A stretch of 64,000 nucleotides of DNA from NCBI GenBank assembly GCA_006384855.1, contig VCJN01000746.1, forward strand, positions 124,001-188,000, read 5' to 3'. The notes under the pieces were generated by a model. It was not told where the DNA came from. It worked only from the letters and a program-made list of their open reading frames with translations, and did no database searches. The translations under genes and the position numbers were made by a program. This DNA comes from Tetraselmis striata (taxonomy: Eukaryota; Chlorophyta; Chlorodendrophyceae; Chlorodendrales; Chlorodendraceae). How positions within the stretch are numbered: the first letter of the stretch is position 1; each line of letters opens with the position of its first letter. Shown piece after piece: positions 33,705 to 45,217 of the stretch.

Positions 33705-33900
33705 TCCGGCCGCGCTGCCTTGCCCCGCCGGCGCCTCCACCCCCCAATCGAATTGAATTGCAACGTGCTGACGAGCTGCTTACACCGTCCGAGCCGAGCT
33801 GTTCGGCGGATCCGCCATTGCATACCGCTCACCCACCCCCGCTGCCCAGCCCCTGATCCCTAATTCCACCATCGCCACGACGGAAACGTTGACTAGCAGA

Positions 33901-33905
33901 TGTAA
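33901..33905 (+). terminator. TGTAA, candidate polyadenylation signal of the YTH gene
   Basis: TGTAA is the common poly(A) signal of many chlorophyte algae. It lies 197 nt after the stop codon. Motif match only. Confidence 0.4.
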
Positions 33906-34923
33906 AGGATCAACAAGCCGAAAATGACGAGCCGAAAATGACTCGTAGCTGCCCGTGACCCACCCATGTGAGAGACGCTTGCCATAATAGTATCAAGTAC
34001 TGCATGATTAAATTTGAAATGTATTAAACAGCCTTATTCCTGCCGGTCTTCCAACTACACAGGCCAGCTCTCTGATGGCCCGGCCGACGTGAACCCACAT
34101 AGTAGGGTCTGCCGCTCCCGTTAGTTCGGTGGCATGGCCACGTAGCGACTACGTGATGAGTATCATCAGGTAATGCCGCCCCAATCAGCCATGGGCAGAA
34201 ACGCCTGTCGCGAGTCGCACGGCGCGGCGCGATACCGGGTAGACTGCGCCGGCGCTGTGGAATAATCCGAATGTCCGCCATGCGCAAGCTTTCGGTGCTT
34301 GGTTCAAGAATTATGCCTCGCCGGTCGCCCGGGAATTGATTTGTTTTTTATAGTTTTATCAAGCATGTGCACTACTGGGACTATTTGCTGCAGTCTAAAT
34401 AAAGCGGCCTGCTGGTTTCGTATTATGGCGTACAGCGCAGTGACGCGCAAGCCGTGATGTGGAATCTTTTGCTGTGAATTGAGTATCAGTATTACCGCTG
34501 ATAGTGCCATGATGAGGTCGGGCAGTAGTGTGAGGAGCACGAGCGGGTGAGGCGAGACGGAAGTCTTGTCGATATCTGAGCGATTAAAAAGCCGGAACGG
34601 GAGAGCCAGTTCTTAGTAGGTAGGCGGTCCCCGGGGTCGAGGCGACGGCTGTGTCGATGCAGATATACAGCGGAGACATAAAGGATTGGTTGAGACGTAA
34701 GTATGTATGATCAAAGAATACAACCAGTATTCTATCAAACATACACTGTGGCTGAATTATGTTTCAGCGGGCATTGTGATTGATACTGGTCCGGGGCAGG
34801 GCGCGGGAGAGCGTCAAGTCGGCATGTTGCAACTCGATTTCAGTTTCGTCCCCCGCCCATCAGGGGCGCCATCGGCGCTGCCTGGCCCATCGCAGACGCG
34901 GCTGGCCGGCAGCTGCCCACTGC
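33906..34923. other. Intergenic between converging YTH and ODA10 genes
   Basis: AT-richer DNA with no recognised gene. The YTH gene ends at 33704 and the ODA10-like gene ends at 34924 on the other strand, so this holds both 3' untranslated regions. Nothing else could be supported. Confidence 0.5.
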
Positions 34924-36829
34924 CTACTGGCCGCCGCCCGGCACGTAGCCGTCCAGCCACTTGGCGGACGCCTTCTTCAGCAGGTCGCGCTGCAGCACGA
35001 CGCTCTTGGTGACGCCGGGCGTGGGGGCGGCGCCGTCGCCCGGGCTGCCGATGATGCTGGTCCCCACGCCCAGCACGTCGTCCGTCGACTCCAGCATCTT
35101 GCCCAGCGACACGGGCGCCTCGTCGCCCTGCTCGGAGTAGCCGTGCGGGGAGGTGGCCTGCGGCGACACCTACGGCCGCGGGCATACCCGGGAAAAGGAA
35201 CAGCATCGTCAGCGCATTATACAGACACTTTAAGACGGACACTACGAATAGATGACCCCCTGTAGAAGACCATATAAACACGTGGGCGATCGCAGCGGGG
35301 GCGCCCCTCTAGCCAACAAACAATGAATAGATAGTTGAGATTTGTCGTTTGGCGCGGAGGCGCCATGAATTAGCCAGAGGAGGGGGGGGGAGGGCACCAC
35401 GGGGTCGTAGATGCATGACGGGTCGTCGCGCAGCTGCGCCAGCGCCTGCGGCAGCGACACCGACAGCAGCAACCCCCTCAGCGGCCAGCCGGGGATAAAA
35501 GGGGGGGGGGGGGGGGGGCATGCGGTGTCAGAACCCCGCACGCTTCTCGCGCCCCCACCTGCAGCGCGTGCGGGTCCCGCCCCGCGGCGTCCACCGCGTA
35601 CGCCATCCTGTCGCCGCAGTGCAGCAGCTGGTCCACCAGCTCGTTGCCCTTCACGTCGCTGCTGATCGTCACCTTGGCCTTGGGGATCTCCTGCGCCGGG
35701 CGGGGCGCCAGCGTGCAGGAGGCGGCCGTCAGGTTGGGGTAAGGAAAAACCCTAAACCATAGAAACCCTAAAACTTGTGGTTGGGGCTGCCGCTGCCAAG
35801 TTGGCCCGGCGTCATGGATGGCGGCCATTCAGGGCCGCGGCGCGCGAGCGTGGTCAGTGGTCAGCGACGATAGGAGAGGGGAGGCTGGGGCCCCCGGGCG
35901 CCGCACCTGCAGCATCTCCTGCAGGTGCGCCAGCCCCGCGCGCACGCCGATGAGGTGCTTGGCCAGCCGCTCCTGCTCGCGCTTGGCGCCCTCCAGCGCC
36001 GCGCCCGCGCCCTTGCTCGCCTCCGCCAGGGCGTCCATCTCCGCGCGCGTCGCCGTGCTGGCGGTGCCCATGAAGCGCAGCTCGCTCACCCGCTCCTGCT
36101 CCCGCGCGCACCCCGCCGCCGCTGTCAGCCCCGCCCACCTTGGCGCGCCACCACCCATCCACCCATCCACCCAGGCAGGCGCACGCCAGCACCCCCGCAC
36201 CTTGGCGGCCTCCAGCTTGCGCGTGGCGCTCTCGATCTGCAGCTGCGTGTCCGCCTCCAACGCCTGCGGCGCGCCCACAGGGCCGACTCAGCCCCTCAGC
36301 CGCCCAGCCGGCCCGCTGTGAGCAGGTGCTGGCCAACTCCGCACGCCTCAGCTCCGAAGAACGTAATACAGCGGTGCCCCCCCCCGCCACGTCTTATACT
36401 CAACAGACACGGCACAGGTACAGGCACATACACGCGCGCATGTGTGTAGGAACTAATAGAGGCGGGGATAATAAGAGGCGTATAACAAAGGGACGGGGGG
36501 ATAGAGGGCGGAGGAACGCTGCGGAAGGGTTGAGGGCGGCGCCTGCCGCATCCCCGTGCGCCCACAAGGAGGGTACACAGTCACCCGTGAGGGCACAGTC
36601 ACCGGCATGCTCCGGCCAGTACACTGAATGGTGGAGAGAGAGTACCACGGCCGGTGTGGTGCTATGGGGCGGCAGGATAGAGCGGGTGTGAGTAAGACGC
36701 CATACTGTTGGGATTCGGCAGGAGCCAGGGATCAAGCCCACGGGCGGCATGGACTGGCTTCTGAGGCAGCTGAAGCAGGGAGCCCATCGACGATCCGATC
36801 ATAGGCATAACGCGCACACACACACACGC

Positions 36830-36872
<43 letters not shown>

Positions 36873-38538
36873 TCATAACTGCAAATGCCTGCTGATGGGG
36901 GCACCTTGAGGTCGGCGCGCATGGCGGGCTGCCCCAGGAAGCGGTCGACAAACTCCTGCAGGCTCACGATGCCCGCCTCCTCCTGCACCCGCCGGAACGC
37001 CTCATCGTAGCCCGCCGCCGCCGCCGCCGCCGCCGCGCGCCCCGGCCCCGGGTCGCCGGCCTCGGCCGCCGCGAGCGCCTCCGCCTGCTCCACCGCGCCG
37101 CGCCGCTCTGCCAGCTCCTTGGCGCGGTGTGCGCGCTCGCGCTCCACCGCGGCCACCGCGCTGCGCAGCTCGCTCATCGCCGCCTAAGGGCATATACCGG
37201 CGGAGGGAGGGGGAGGGGGGGGGGGGGGGGAGGATAAGCCGGCAAGTGCTGTGGCTATGCTCGCGGCAGAGGATTTCGGAGGACGGCAAAGGTACGCAAG
37301 GGTGGGGGGGGGGGGGGGGGGGGGGGGCGGCGCGGACCTCCTTGGCCAGCTGCGCCTCCGTCGCCATCGCCGCGAGCTGCTCCAAGTCGGCGCCCTTGCC
37401 GCGCACCGCGTCCTCCAGCGCGCGCAGCTGCGCGTCAAAGGTGAGGCGCTCCTCGCGCAGGCGGCCCACGATGCCCTCGTACGTCTTGCCCAGGCTGGCC
37501 GCCTCGTTCTGCTTCACCATCGCTTTGTCCAGCCGGTTCTCCAGCTGCCGGATGGCGCGCAGCTGCGGGCTGTCCGTCTCCAGCAGCTTGCTGCGGTCCT
37601 TCTCCAGCAGCTGCCCGGGTGGGGAGCAGCCGGCCACCCGCTCAGGCCGAGGCATGCCAGGGGCAGCGATTGCGGTGGGGTGTGCGGGTGGGTAGGCGAG
37701 GGGTTAGGTGGAGTGGCAGGGCCCCACCTGCAGCCCCTCCTTCACGCGTGTCAGCTTCTCCGCGCCGCGCGTGCGCTCCCGCACCAGCTTGTCGTGCTCC
37801 GTGCGCAGCTCGTGCACACGCTTCTCCAGAAGCTTGATCTCCTTCTCTGTCGGCGTCTGCGGGGCCGTTACCGCAGCGTGAGGGCCGGACCCCAGCCAGG
37901 GGCGCGCCCCACAGTGTGTCCCCCCCCCCCCGGCTAGGATGTTGAGGATGCTAGCGGAGGGGGGGGGGGGGGGGGGGTGTCGGACCGTGCCAGCGTCCCG
38001 CCGGCTGTTGACGCTGCTCAGCGTCTTCTTCAGCTCGCGGTTCTCCTTCTTCAGCCGCTGCACCGTCTCCTGGTTCTGCTTCATCGTCCACTGCGACGTC
38101 TCGTAGTATGCGCGTCGGTCGCCCTCTGCGCGTGGCGCAGCGAGTTAGCCCCCCCCCCCCCCCCCCCCCCCCCCCCACGTCCCCCGAACCCCGAGCCCCG
38201 CCCCACAGTTCCCGACAGACCGGTGTGCCTGCTCGACGCCACTGGGGAAGTCAGTCGGTTTCTGCGTCCCTGGGTACCCACTTACCCAACAGGATGTACT
38301 TCTGGCGCAGGTTCTCCACGTCCTCCTCGCCGCTGTACACGGAGGTCATGACGCTCCGTCCGCTGAGCGGCCGCGCCAGCGCGCTGACCCGGGAGCTGGC
38401 GGGGCGGCCGCTGGTGGGTCGCGAGCTGGCGGGGCGGCCGCTCACCGGGCGACTGCCGCTGCCGCTGCTCTGTCGGCGGGCGGCGCCGGTGTAGGCGACG
38501 CGTGGCGCGTCGCCGCCATCGCTCGGCGCCGCGGCCAT
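34924..38538 (-). CDS. ODA10: Outer dynein arm docking/assembly protein ODA10 (CCDC151/ODAD3)
   Basis: Coiled-coil protein needed to attach outer dynein arms to axonemal doublets in cilia and flagella. The spliced product is about 582 residues, close to the roughly 595 of human CCDC151. After a Ser/Arg/Pro-rich N terminus (RPVSGRPASSRPTSGRPASS) come DVENLRQKYILLEGDRRAYY, ETSQWTMKQNQETVQRLKKE, then RAIRQLENRLDKAMVKQNEA and KTYEGIVGRLREERLTFDAQ, the most conserved blocks of the family. Exons (minus): 38538-38286, 38125-37986, 37856-37728, 37610-37338, 37183-36905, 36263-36201, about 36095-35907, 35690-35559, 35445-35401, 35169-34924; phases consistent. The small ninth exon is the least certain. 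Heptad-like Leu/Glu/Lys/Arg composition continues to about residue 440. A Pro/Gly-rich tail ends GYVPGGGQ. The presence of this gene implies a flagellated stage or a retained ciliary gene set. Confidence 0.87.
36813..36869. repeat. (CA)n microsatellite in ODA10 intron 5
   Basis: Nearly pure CA dinucleotides interrupted by a few CG; (TG)n on the gene's sense strand. Confidence 0.95.
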
Positions 38539-39165
38539 CGCTACTGCCGACACCACCGAGACCTGCACGGCTCCCTTAGCAGGACGACACGACCCGTGTC
38601 GGCGCCGATATCTATGTACGCTATAGTCGCGCGGTGTGTCCCTTTCTCCACTTTTTCCGGCTTGCTCTTTCGCAAGTTCCGCAGCAGAGCAACGGGTGGC
38701 GGAGTGGAAGCCTGGCCGACCAGCGGGGGGGCGCGGGGGCGGGGAGGGGGGCGCGTGCTGGCAGGGGCTGAGCAGCCGCTGACCTGCGCGCGCGGAGACA
38801 ACGCTGGCACGTCCGGGCGCAGCACCTGCTGCCAGGGCTGCCCTGTCGCGGTGGGAAAGAGTGATGTGGTCGAGCAGAACCCTCGTCCGCGGGCTGACAC
38901 AGGCGGTACCGACAGCCGACGCGCCGTCGTCTCAGCGTCTCAACCAGCAGCAGCCGGCAGACGAGCTGTACCCGTAAGTCGTGTTTTAGCTTTTTGGTAA
39001 TACAGGGAGCAGTCCCGGGGCGAGCTTTAGCGACTACTTTACTTTTACAGGGAGCAGAGCGTAGTCAAGAGTGCACGTCGTGTTTCCAGCAGCGCCTGCT
39101 GCGCCGAGAGCAGATGAGCTGCGGACGAGCGGGTGCGCACTGCGCGCGCGTAATGCCGCATTCAT
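38539..39165. other. ODA10 upstream region / spacer
   Basis: Presumed 5' untranslated and promoter DNA of the ODA10-like gene. GAGCAGTCCCGGGGCGAGC and a second GGGAGCAGAGCG at 39003-39060 form a weak direct repeat. No gene was recognised. Confidence 0.4.
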
Positions 39166-39870
39166 CCGCGCCAGCAGCATTTAAAATATACTTACATGAG
39201 CTAGCAGCAGAAGGCGATATCGGAAATCACCAAAATAAAAGGCAATCAGAAAGGTCCTCTACAGCGACTGCGGGGTGGAAGCAGTAACATGAGAAGACGC
39301 AGAGTGGGCACGAGCACACGCATCAGACTTGGCCATCTGCACACCGGCAGAGAGAATGCCGCCCAGGGTACCATGCACGCAAGCCGAGACCCGCTGCAAC
39401 AGCCCCGCCCGCCGTGTGCGCGACAGGTGACGGCGGAACTCAGCAGGTTGGCTGGCGACAAAATTTCGAAGTGCCTGAACGGATTGACAACGAAGAAAGC
39501 AAGAGGTCGGGGCGGAAGGACCGCCAGGGAAGTTGCGCACAGCCAACAGCACCGCGAAGATGTAGACCACCGTCAAAGCGGACTTCCCGAGACGGCCGCG
39601 GTCCTCAACCACAAAAGGGTAGTACCGGTGAACACCCTGCACTGGGGCGGAAGACGCCCGGTCCGCTGCCAACTTAGCATGCTCCGCCTCGGTCGCCGCG
39701 ATTCCCGGGATGCACCAGCGGGGGTCGTTGCTCCCAGTGGGGGTCGTGGAGGACACGCACGCGAAGTCGATCATGTAATCGCACGCCGCCCACCCCCCAC
39801 CCCGCCAGCGTCAGGTCCGACGGCCGCGAGCGGTCCGCTGGGCGCAGCCCACTCGTCTCAAGGGTCAAGT
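39166..39870 (-). repeat. Left arm of the inverted repeat
   Basis: Outer end begins ACATGAGCTAGCAGCAGAAG (about 39193); inner end reaches CACTCGTCTCAAGGG near 39855. Mirrors 42532-43240 with substitutions and small indels. The outer about 285 bp also occurs alone at 20020-20331. Confidence 0.8.
39259..39774 (-). CDS. Retroelement-associated frame, left copy (171 codons)
   Basis: Translation shares long blocks with the right-arm frame: NDPRWC, PGIAATEAEH, VHRYYPFVVEDRGRLGKS, FVASQPAEFRRHLSRTRR, ACVHGTLGGILSAGVQMAKS. Conservation of the frame between copies that differ in nucleotides supports past coding. The VVEDRGRLGKSALTVVYIFA segment suggests a globular domain; family unknown to me. Flanking sequence carries no obvious start or splice context. 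Confidence 0.4.
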   Translation of the reverse strand: MIDFACVSSTTPTGSNDPRWCIPGIAATEAEHAKLAADRASSAPVQGVHRYYPFVVEDRGRLGKSALTVVYIFAVLLAVRNFPGGPSAPTSCFLRCQSVQALRNFVASQPAEFRRHLSRTRRAGLLQRVSACVHGTLGGILSAGVQMAKSDACARAHSASSHVTASTPQSL

Positions 39871-40243
39871 CGCCGGCTCCCGAGCGGTCCCGGTCAAGCA
39901 CCGCCCCCGCATCAATTGCCACAGATGCCCATCAGCATTTAAATGAAGGGGAGGGGGCTGTGTGGTTTGCCGAAAAGACGCTTTGGCTTACATAACAGTG
40001 TTTTCTAAGTCAGGAGCCTCTCGGCAGCCCGCCAGAACACAAACCACGAAGTGAGGGAGGGAAGGAGGGACGCGGCCCGCCACATGGTAGATGGGGACAG
40101 CAGATAACCCGCTAGCTTTTTCAAAGAATTCTACCTTGATTGCGGTCGACTCGTAGCGTGGTGCTGGAGTTGACCGTGCTCGTTTGTACGGCAATTTCGT
40201 CTCAGACAAATTTCGTGTTGAAGCATATATACTGGTACGCGGA

Positions 40244-41324
40244 CTACCGTGCTTTTGAGTGCGATGTTTCTAGCTGCGAGCATCGCATGCGTTCCACATT
40301 TGTAAGGCGAACGCAGGCGAACGCGCACAGCGGTCGCCATGCAGAAAAGGAAACCCCGGCTACGGTAGTAAACATTTCAAATAAAGGGGAGGGCGGGCTA
40401 CTATGTAGTTTGCCGAGCTCAATCTTGAAGCACGACGTAGGAGGGCGCCAGCCGGCTCGAGGGGCAGACGAGAGGCAGTCAAGAATCCGGGGCCGGGCAC
40501 CCGGCCCGAAGGGGGAGCCGGAAGGCGACCACTGGCCAATTGGGAGGACCGACGCCAGTAATGCGCACGCCAAGGTGGCCCGGTGCGAAGAGGTCCGGCG
40601 GGGAGGGCGGGAAGACAACCACCTCGGATGCCATTTATGAGAGGCGCTAGTGCCAGCCGCAGTCGGGCCAATAGGGCACGATGACGGTGGCCGCCGCGCC
40701 AGAGGTGTGGAGTTTGATGACGAGGTTGTCAATGAGGCCCCACGGGGGGTGGCACCAGTTGTGGTCACGACGTCATGCGCCATCGGAGAGGCGCAGGCTG
40801 TCGGTGGCCTCGCTGCAAGGTCACGCCAGCGGGAATTAAAGCGCGGGAGCCTCGCGTTCTCCATGGTAGCGAAGCGGTCGATGGTGTGACGCCCCCAGAT
40901 GTTATCGAGGTGGTTGAAGTGGCATAGGCTGAACGCCCACGCCCAGTCGTAGTCAATTTCGCGGCTGGGGCGGTCAGCCTAGATGTTCGCCGTGGTCTTG
41001 ATGTCGCGCGCATGCATGGATGGAGATGTCGCTGGAGTCAAGGATGAACCACAGTTTTTGCAGCTCCGTTGTGAGCAGAGGGGAGCGGGAGGTGAGGTTG
41101 GCGAGGACGTGGACCACGCCCATGTTGTCCTCGTGGAGCAACATCTGTCGACCTCGCACCTCCGAGAGGAATGTGAGCACGGCGTACCGGACAGCCTTGA
41201 GCTCCTTGTAGGTGATGTGCAGCTCGCGGTCGCCGTCGTACAAGAACCCGCGCGCCTCGGTGGTTTCGTTGATGAGGACGGCGGGTAGTGCAAGTGGATG
41301 CCCGCATGGTATCCGCGTCGTCAA
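40244..41324 (-). pseudogene. Decayed retrotransposon RNase H region
   Basis: Minus-strand translation gives ETTEARGFLYDGDRELHITY, KELKAVRYAVLTFLSEVRGR, LHEDNMGVVHVLANLTSRSP, LWFILDSSDISIHA, then NIWADRPSRE, DRFATMENARLPRFNSRW. This is the RNase H region typical of Ty3/gypsy-, DIRS- and related algal retroelements (H-I-T-x-K-E-L and the DRFA...LPR.NSRW block). Frame changes near 41000 and between 40860 and 40740 (a WCHPPWGLIDNL-type segment in another frame) show decay. No intact reverse transcriptase was found nearby. Confidence 0.7.
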
Positions 41325-42531
41325 GTCGCATTGATGTACTTGCGGAATGAAGGTTACAACGGGCGTACCGTGCCGACACTACTTCGCCTCACACCGGCAG
41401 GTGTGCCACGCCGGCTTCCACTCCACATGATCAACCAGCACCGGTGGCACAAGACAAAACTCAGACCTGGTGACCTATGGACATACGGCAACAACAAGTC
41501 GAAGCTTACATCAACCCTCCCGCCCGTGCCGCCAACTACTCGTGCGCGCGGCACTGGACAAGGCTATCGACATCCATATCAACGAGCGCCGCCGCGCAAA
41601 GTACCTGTATTAGGCAAGTGCTGGGGAGAGTCCCGCACCCTGTCGCCCCTTATATGTTTGGACTACGGACAGATACAACAACATGGGGAGGCTGAGGAAT
41701 TCTTGAGTGCAATTTCTCAAAAGAAGGGCAAGATACGGAAGAAGACGAATGCGCTAGAGATGGAGCGCGCCGTCCGAGAGCCGGCCGCTGCTGCAACCCA
41801 AGCAAGGTGTAGCTAAGGATGGCTCAAAACTCGCGACTCTTGCTGGTCCGGCCGCGTCAAGCTCGCCGCCATATCTCGAACGTGACATGATGTGCTCAAA
41901 ACTCGCGACTCCACCCAACACAACGGCCACCCCTTTATTTAACCGCCGACAGATACATCTTATTAGTCCTATTATTAGTACCCGGCTATTGCGAATCGAT
42001 TTCGGATAGCACCAAGGGCATTGTTTGAAACTGAAACAACCCTGACAATAACCGCGCCAAGAACCGGCGCAAGTGAAGTCACTGCAGTCAGGCTGCAAGC
42101 AGGTGGGACACAATTGTGCCACTTGCACGTCACTTGCGCATGACAAGGAGAACCAATAGCCGGCGAATGGAGAGGTAGTTGCCGCTGCCGCATTTAGCCA
42201 TTCCATGCGCCGCTGCCCCGCGCCCGCGCCCCGACTCGGCATCATGAACGATTGCCGTAGCAAGGTGACTGTCCAATTGGAAATGCCTCGATATTCCAAG
42301 CCTAGTACTTTTGGGCAATATAAATGTAAAATGATATCTCGAGTGCAAGTAAGACTGCACCCTCAGGGGCCAAATATCACATCCCATTTATCATTATTGG
42401 ATGCCACGTAATTGGATCTTGTAGCCGCCGTGCGCTGCTTGGAGACGACCGCTGCTTGGTGACCTGGGCTGCAGCAAGGGTATTTGTCCACGCGCTGGAC
42501 TGTCTCGCGGCGGGCGATGATACATATAATT
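41325..42531. other. Centre of the inverted-repeat element, unassigned
   Basis: Open frames up to 180 codons occur on both strands but show no recognisable family. Presumably decayed element sequence upstream of the RNase H fragment, or an unrelated insertion. Confidence 0.35.
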
Positions 42532-43240
42532 TAATCCTTATTGAGACGAGTGGCCTGCGGGCGCTGCGCCCAACGGACCGCTCACGGCCGTTAGATGTGA
42601 CGCTGGCGGGGGGGGGGTGTGGGGGGGGGGGGCGTGCGATTACATGATCCATTTATATTTATGCGCGTGTCCTCCACGACCCCCACTTGGGGCAACGACC
42701 CCCGCTGGTGCACTCCGGGGATCGCGGCGACCGAGGCGGAGCACAATAAGCTAGCGGCGGGCCGGGAATCTTCCGCCCCATGGCCAGTGCAGGCGGGTGT
42801 TCACCGGTACTACCTTTTTGTGGTTGAGGACCGCGGCCGCCTCGGAAAATCATTCCGCTTTGACTGTGGTCTACATCTTCGCTGTGTTGCTTCTTGTGAG
42901 AAACTTCCCTTGCGGTCCTTCCGCCTCGACTTCATATGCTTCCTTTGTGGTCAGTCCGTCCAGGATCTTCGGAACTTTGTTGCCAGCCAGCCCGATGAGT
43001 TCCGCCATCACCTGTCGCGAACGCGGCGGGGGTTGTCGCAACGAGTCTATGCTTGCGTGCATGGTACCTTTGGCGGCATTCTCTCTGCCGGAGTGCAGAT
43101 GGCCAAGTCTGACGCGTTTGCCCGTGCTCATTCCACACACTGTTCTGTTGCTGCTTTCACCTCGCAGTTGTTGTAGTGGATGCTTCCTACATTGCCTTTT
43201 CGGGTGATTTCCTGATCGCCTTTTGCAGCTAGCTCATGTC
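42532..43240 (+). repeat. Right arm of the inverted repeat
   Basis: Inverted counterpart of 39166-39870. Contains two G-runs (42609-42632) where the left arm has CCCACCCCCCACCCCG. The outer end is GCAGCTAGCTCATGT (about 43226-43240). Confidence 0.8.
42661..43176 (+). CDS. Retroelement-associated frame, right copy
   Basis: Encodes MRVSSTTPTWGNDPRWCTPG, then VHRYYLFVVEDRGRLGKS and ACVHGTFGGILSAGVQMAKS, ending FTSQLL. Matches the left-arm frame at the protein level; a short stretch in the middle (FRFDCGLHLRCVASCEKL against ALTVVYIFAVLLAVRNF) is frame-shifted relative to it, so one copy is broken. Function unknown. Confidence 0.4.
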   Translation: MRVSSTTPTWGNDPRWCTPGIAATEAEHNKLAAGRESSAPWPVQAGVHRYYLFVVEDRGRLGKSFRFDCGLHLRCVASCEKLPLRSFRLDFICFLCGQSVQDLRNFVASQPDEFRHHLSRTRRGLSQRVYACVHGTFGGILSAGVQMAKSDAFARAHSTHCSVAAFTSQLL

Positions 43241-43470
43241 ATTAATTTACAATCCTTCCTAGCGACGAGTCCTGTAGCGACGACCGAGTATTGCAGGTAC
43301 AACACTATCATGTCATGCTGGTGTGAATTACAAATAAAAGGCCAGTAAGAAACCCCCCGCGGAAAGCAGTACTAAAATATCATCAGGACTGGAATACATA
43401 GTTAGTAGTCGCTTTGCTTGCCAGCATCCGGCGGATGCTGTCAGTTATTCTTTCAACCCGGCGGATGTCG

Positions 43471-44225
43471 ATGGGTTTGGTTACACAGGGACACGGGGAC
43501 ACGGGGTAGAGTCGGGCGAAGGCAAAGTACTACCGCGGGTGTCCACGCAGTAGCAGCGGCAATGATGAGAACTTCAACCGCCGCTCGCCAGCTCGTCGTC
43601 GTAGGTCTGCAGACCATCCGGTCGGGCGACAGCCTCGCGGACCGGGCACAACGCAGGTGCAGCCAAACCACACCCGCTGAAGCCCCGCCCCCCGGCTTGT
43701 GGAACTTTCCTGACCGCCGCCTACAGCCGCTTGGAACCTACATTTGGCGGTTGCCGCTGGGGCAGGGGCAATCCGGCGGCGGCAACTCCACAGGGTACCC
43801 CCCCGCTCCCACCGCCAGCCCGCCCGCGCCCCGCGACGAGTACGCGTATATATTATCGCGCGGGTCGCCCGGCCGGAGGCGGACCTGGACAGAGCGGCCC
43901 GGCCAGCGCTACGCCCCGGCCACGGGCTACTGCCCGCGGACACCAGCAGCGCCGAACGATAAGGATCGAAGCCGATTCGCGTCGGGCTGAAACCGCCAGT
44001 ACCGTCGCGGCACGGGCGGTGCCCTTCCTATTCCAGTAGATGGGAGCTTGGGCGGGGCGGGGGGCGGGAGGTCGCCGCTGCGGTCAGCGTCACATCGTAC
44101 GCGCATCGGAAGTGCGGCGCATCTGCAGTGCCTTCCGTAGTGCCTTGCCCCCCGCGCCCCCCCTGCCTGCCGCCCGTAGTAGCACTTTGCCTTCGCCGGA
44201 CTCTACCCAGTGTAACCAAATCCAT
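43471..44225. mobile_element. 755-bp short element with terminal inverted repeats
   Basis: The left end ATGGGTTTGGTTACAC (43471) continues to GGGTAGAGTCGGGCGAAGGC. The right end, read in reverse, is ATGGATTTGGTTACACTGGG then TAGAGTCCGGCGAAGGC. The right end is repeated at 22690-22736. No target duplication or transposase was found; MITE-like. The right end lies about 360 bp upstream of the kinase start codon. Confidence 0.6.
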
Positions 44226-44588
44226 CACGAAGTGCGGCGACTACCCGTACAATACCTCGCGGCGGTCGTCGTACTGTCGCGCTCCAGCCACTCCGCCTCA
44301 GCCCCGGGCCGCCTGCCCGCCCGGCGCGGGCAGATCCGCCCGTTAGTCTACCCGTCCGCCCTTTCAACCCCCACCTCCTGGTCGCCTGGGCGGGCATCCT
44401 CGACGCACCCGGTATCTCGCCCGCCCGGTCGCCGCACAGCTGTCGGCCGGGCGACCGTCGGCTCCCGCTCTTCTGTATGCCTTCAGTATGGCCAGCGCGC
44501 CTTTATATTGGCCACACCACTCAGCGCGCCTGTGCCGCTCAACCGCCCAGGGGGGGAGAGGGGTCCCCGCCTCGAGCGCGGCGGTATC
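44226..44588. other. Upstream region of the ERK7-like kinase gene
   Basis: GC-rich, pyrimidine-rich leader with no recognised gene. No clear TATA box. Confidence 0.35.
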
Positions 44589-45184
44589 ATGAGCGAGGAG
44601 ATCGACAAGCACGTGCTGCGCAAGTATGAAGTCCAGCAGAAGCTGGGCAAGGGGGTGAGACAGCGATCTCCCCCCCCCCCCCCCCCCCCCGGGCCCCTTT
44701 CCTCCATCTTGTGCCTCCCGCTTGTCACTACTACCCCTGCGCCAGCCGTGCCCCAGGTAGGGGGATCTTGCCAGGCGGAGCATCGCTAACCCCCGGCCCG
44801 GTTCCCCCCCCCCCCCCCCCCCCCCCTCCTCTTCCCCGGCAGGCTTATGGCATCGTCTGGAAAGCGATCGATAAGAAGAACAGGGACGTCGTGGCGCTGA
44901 AGAAGATCTTCGACGCGTTTCAGAATGCCACAGACGCGCAGGTGGGCGGCAGGCGGCATGGCATGTGTCTCAGGGGGAAAGGGGGGGGGGGACTCATGCA
45001 GGGATGGGAGGAAAGCGCTGTGGTTGAGGCTGAGGGGGGCCTGGCTGCCTGGCTGCGCGGCGTACAGAGGACGTTTCGCGAGATCATGTTTCTGCAGGAG
45101 ATGAACAACCACGAGAACATCATCAGGTCAGAGCCCCCTCCCCCCTTGCCACGGCGATGGCACCAACAGGAGAGCGGCGGCGCG

Positions 45185-45217
<33 letters not shown>

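Larger units (their letters stand above)
39166..43240. mobile_element. Composite retroelement relic flanked by about 700-bp inverted repeats
   Basis: The left arm (about 39166-39870) and right arm (about 42532-43240) are inverted copies of one sequence, sharing for example ACCAGCGGGGGTCGTTGC, GATCATGTAATCGCACGCC and the outer end ACATGAGCTAGC. Each arm carries the same reading frame. The 2.66 kb centre contains a decayed RNase H-type coding region on the minus strand. Inverted rather than direct terminal repeats recall DIRS-like retroelements, but two separate insertions in opposite orientation would look similar. Confidence 0.55.

Noticed and set aside
42661-43176. Single-copy cellular gene
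   Set aside because: An inverted homologue exists at 39259-39774 and a fragment at 20020-20331, so it belongs to a repeat family.
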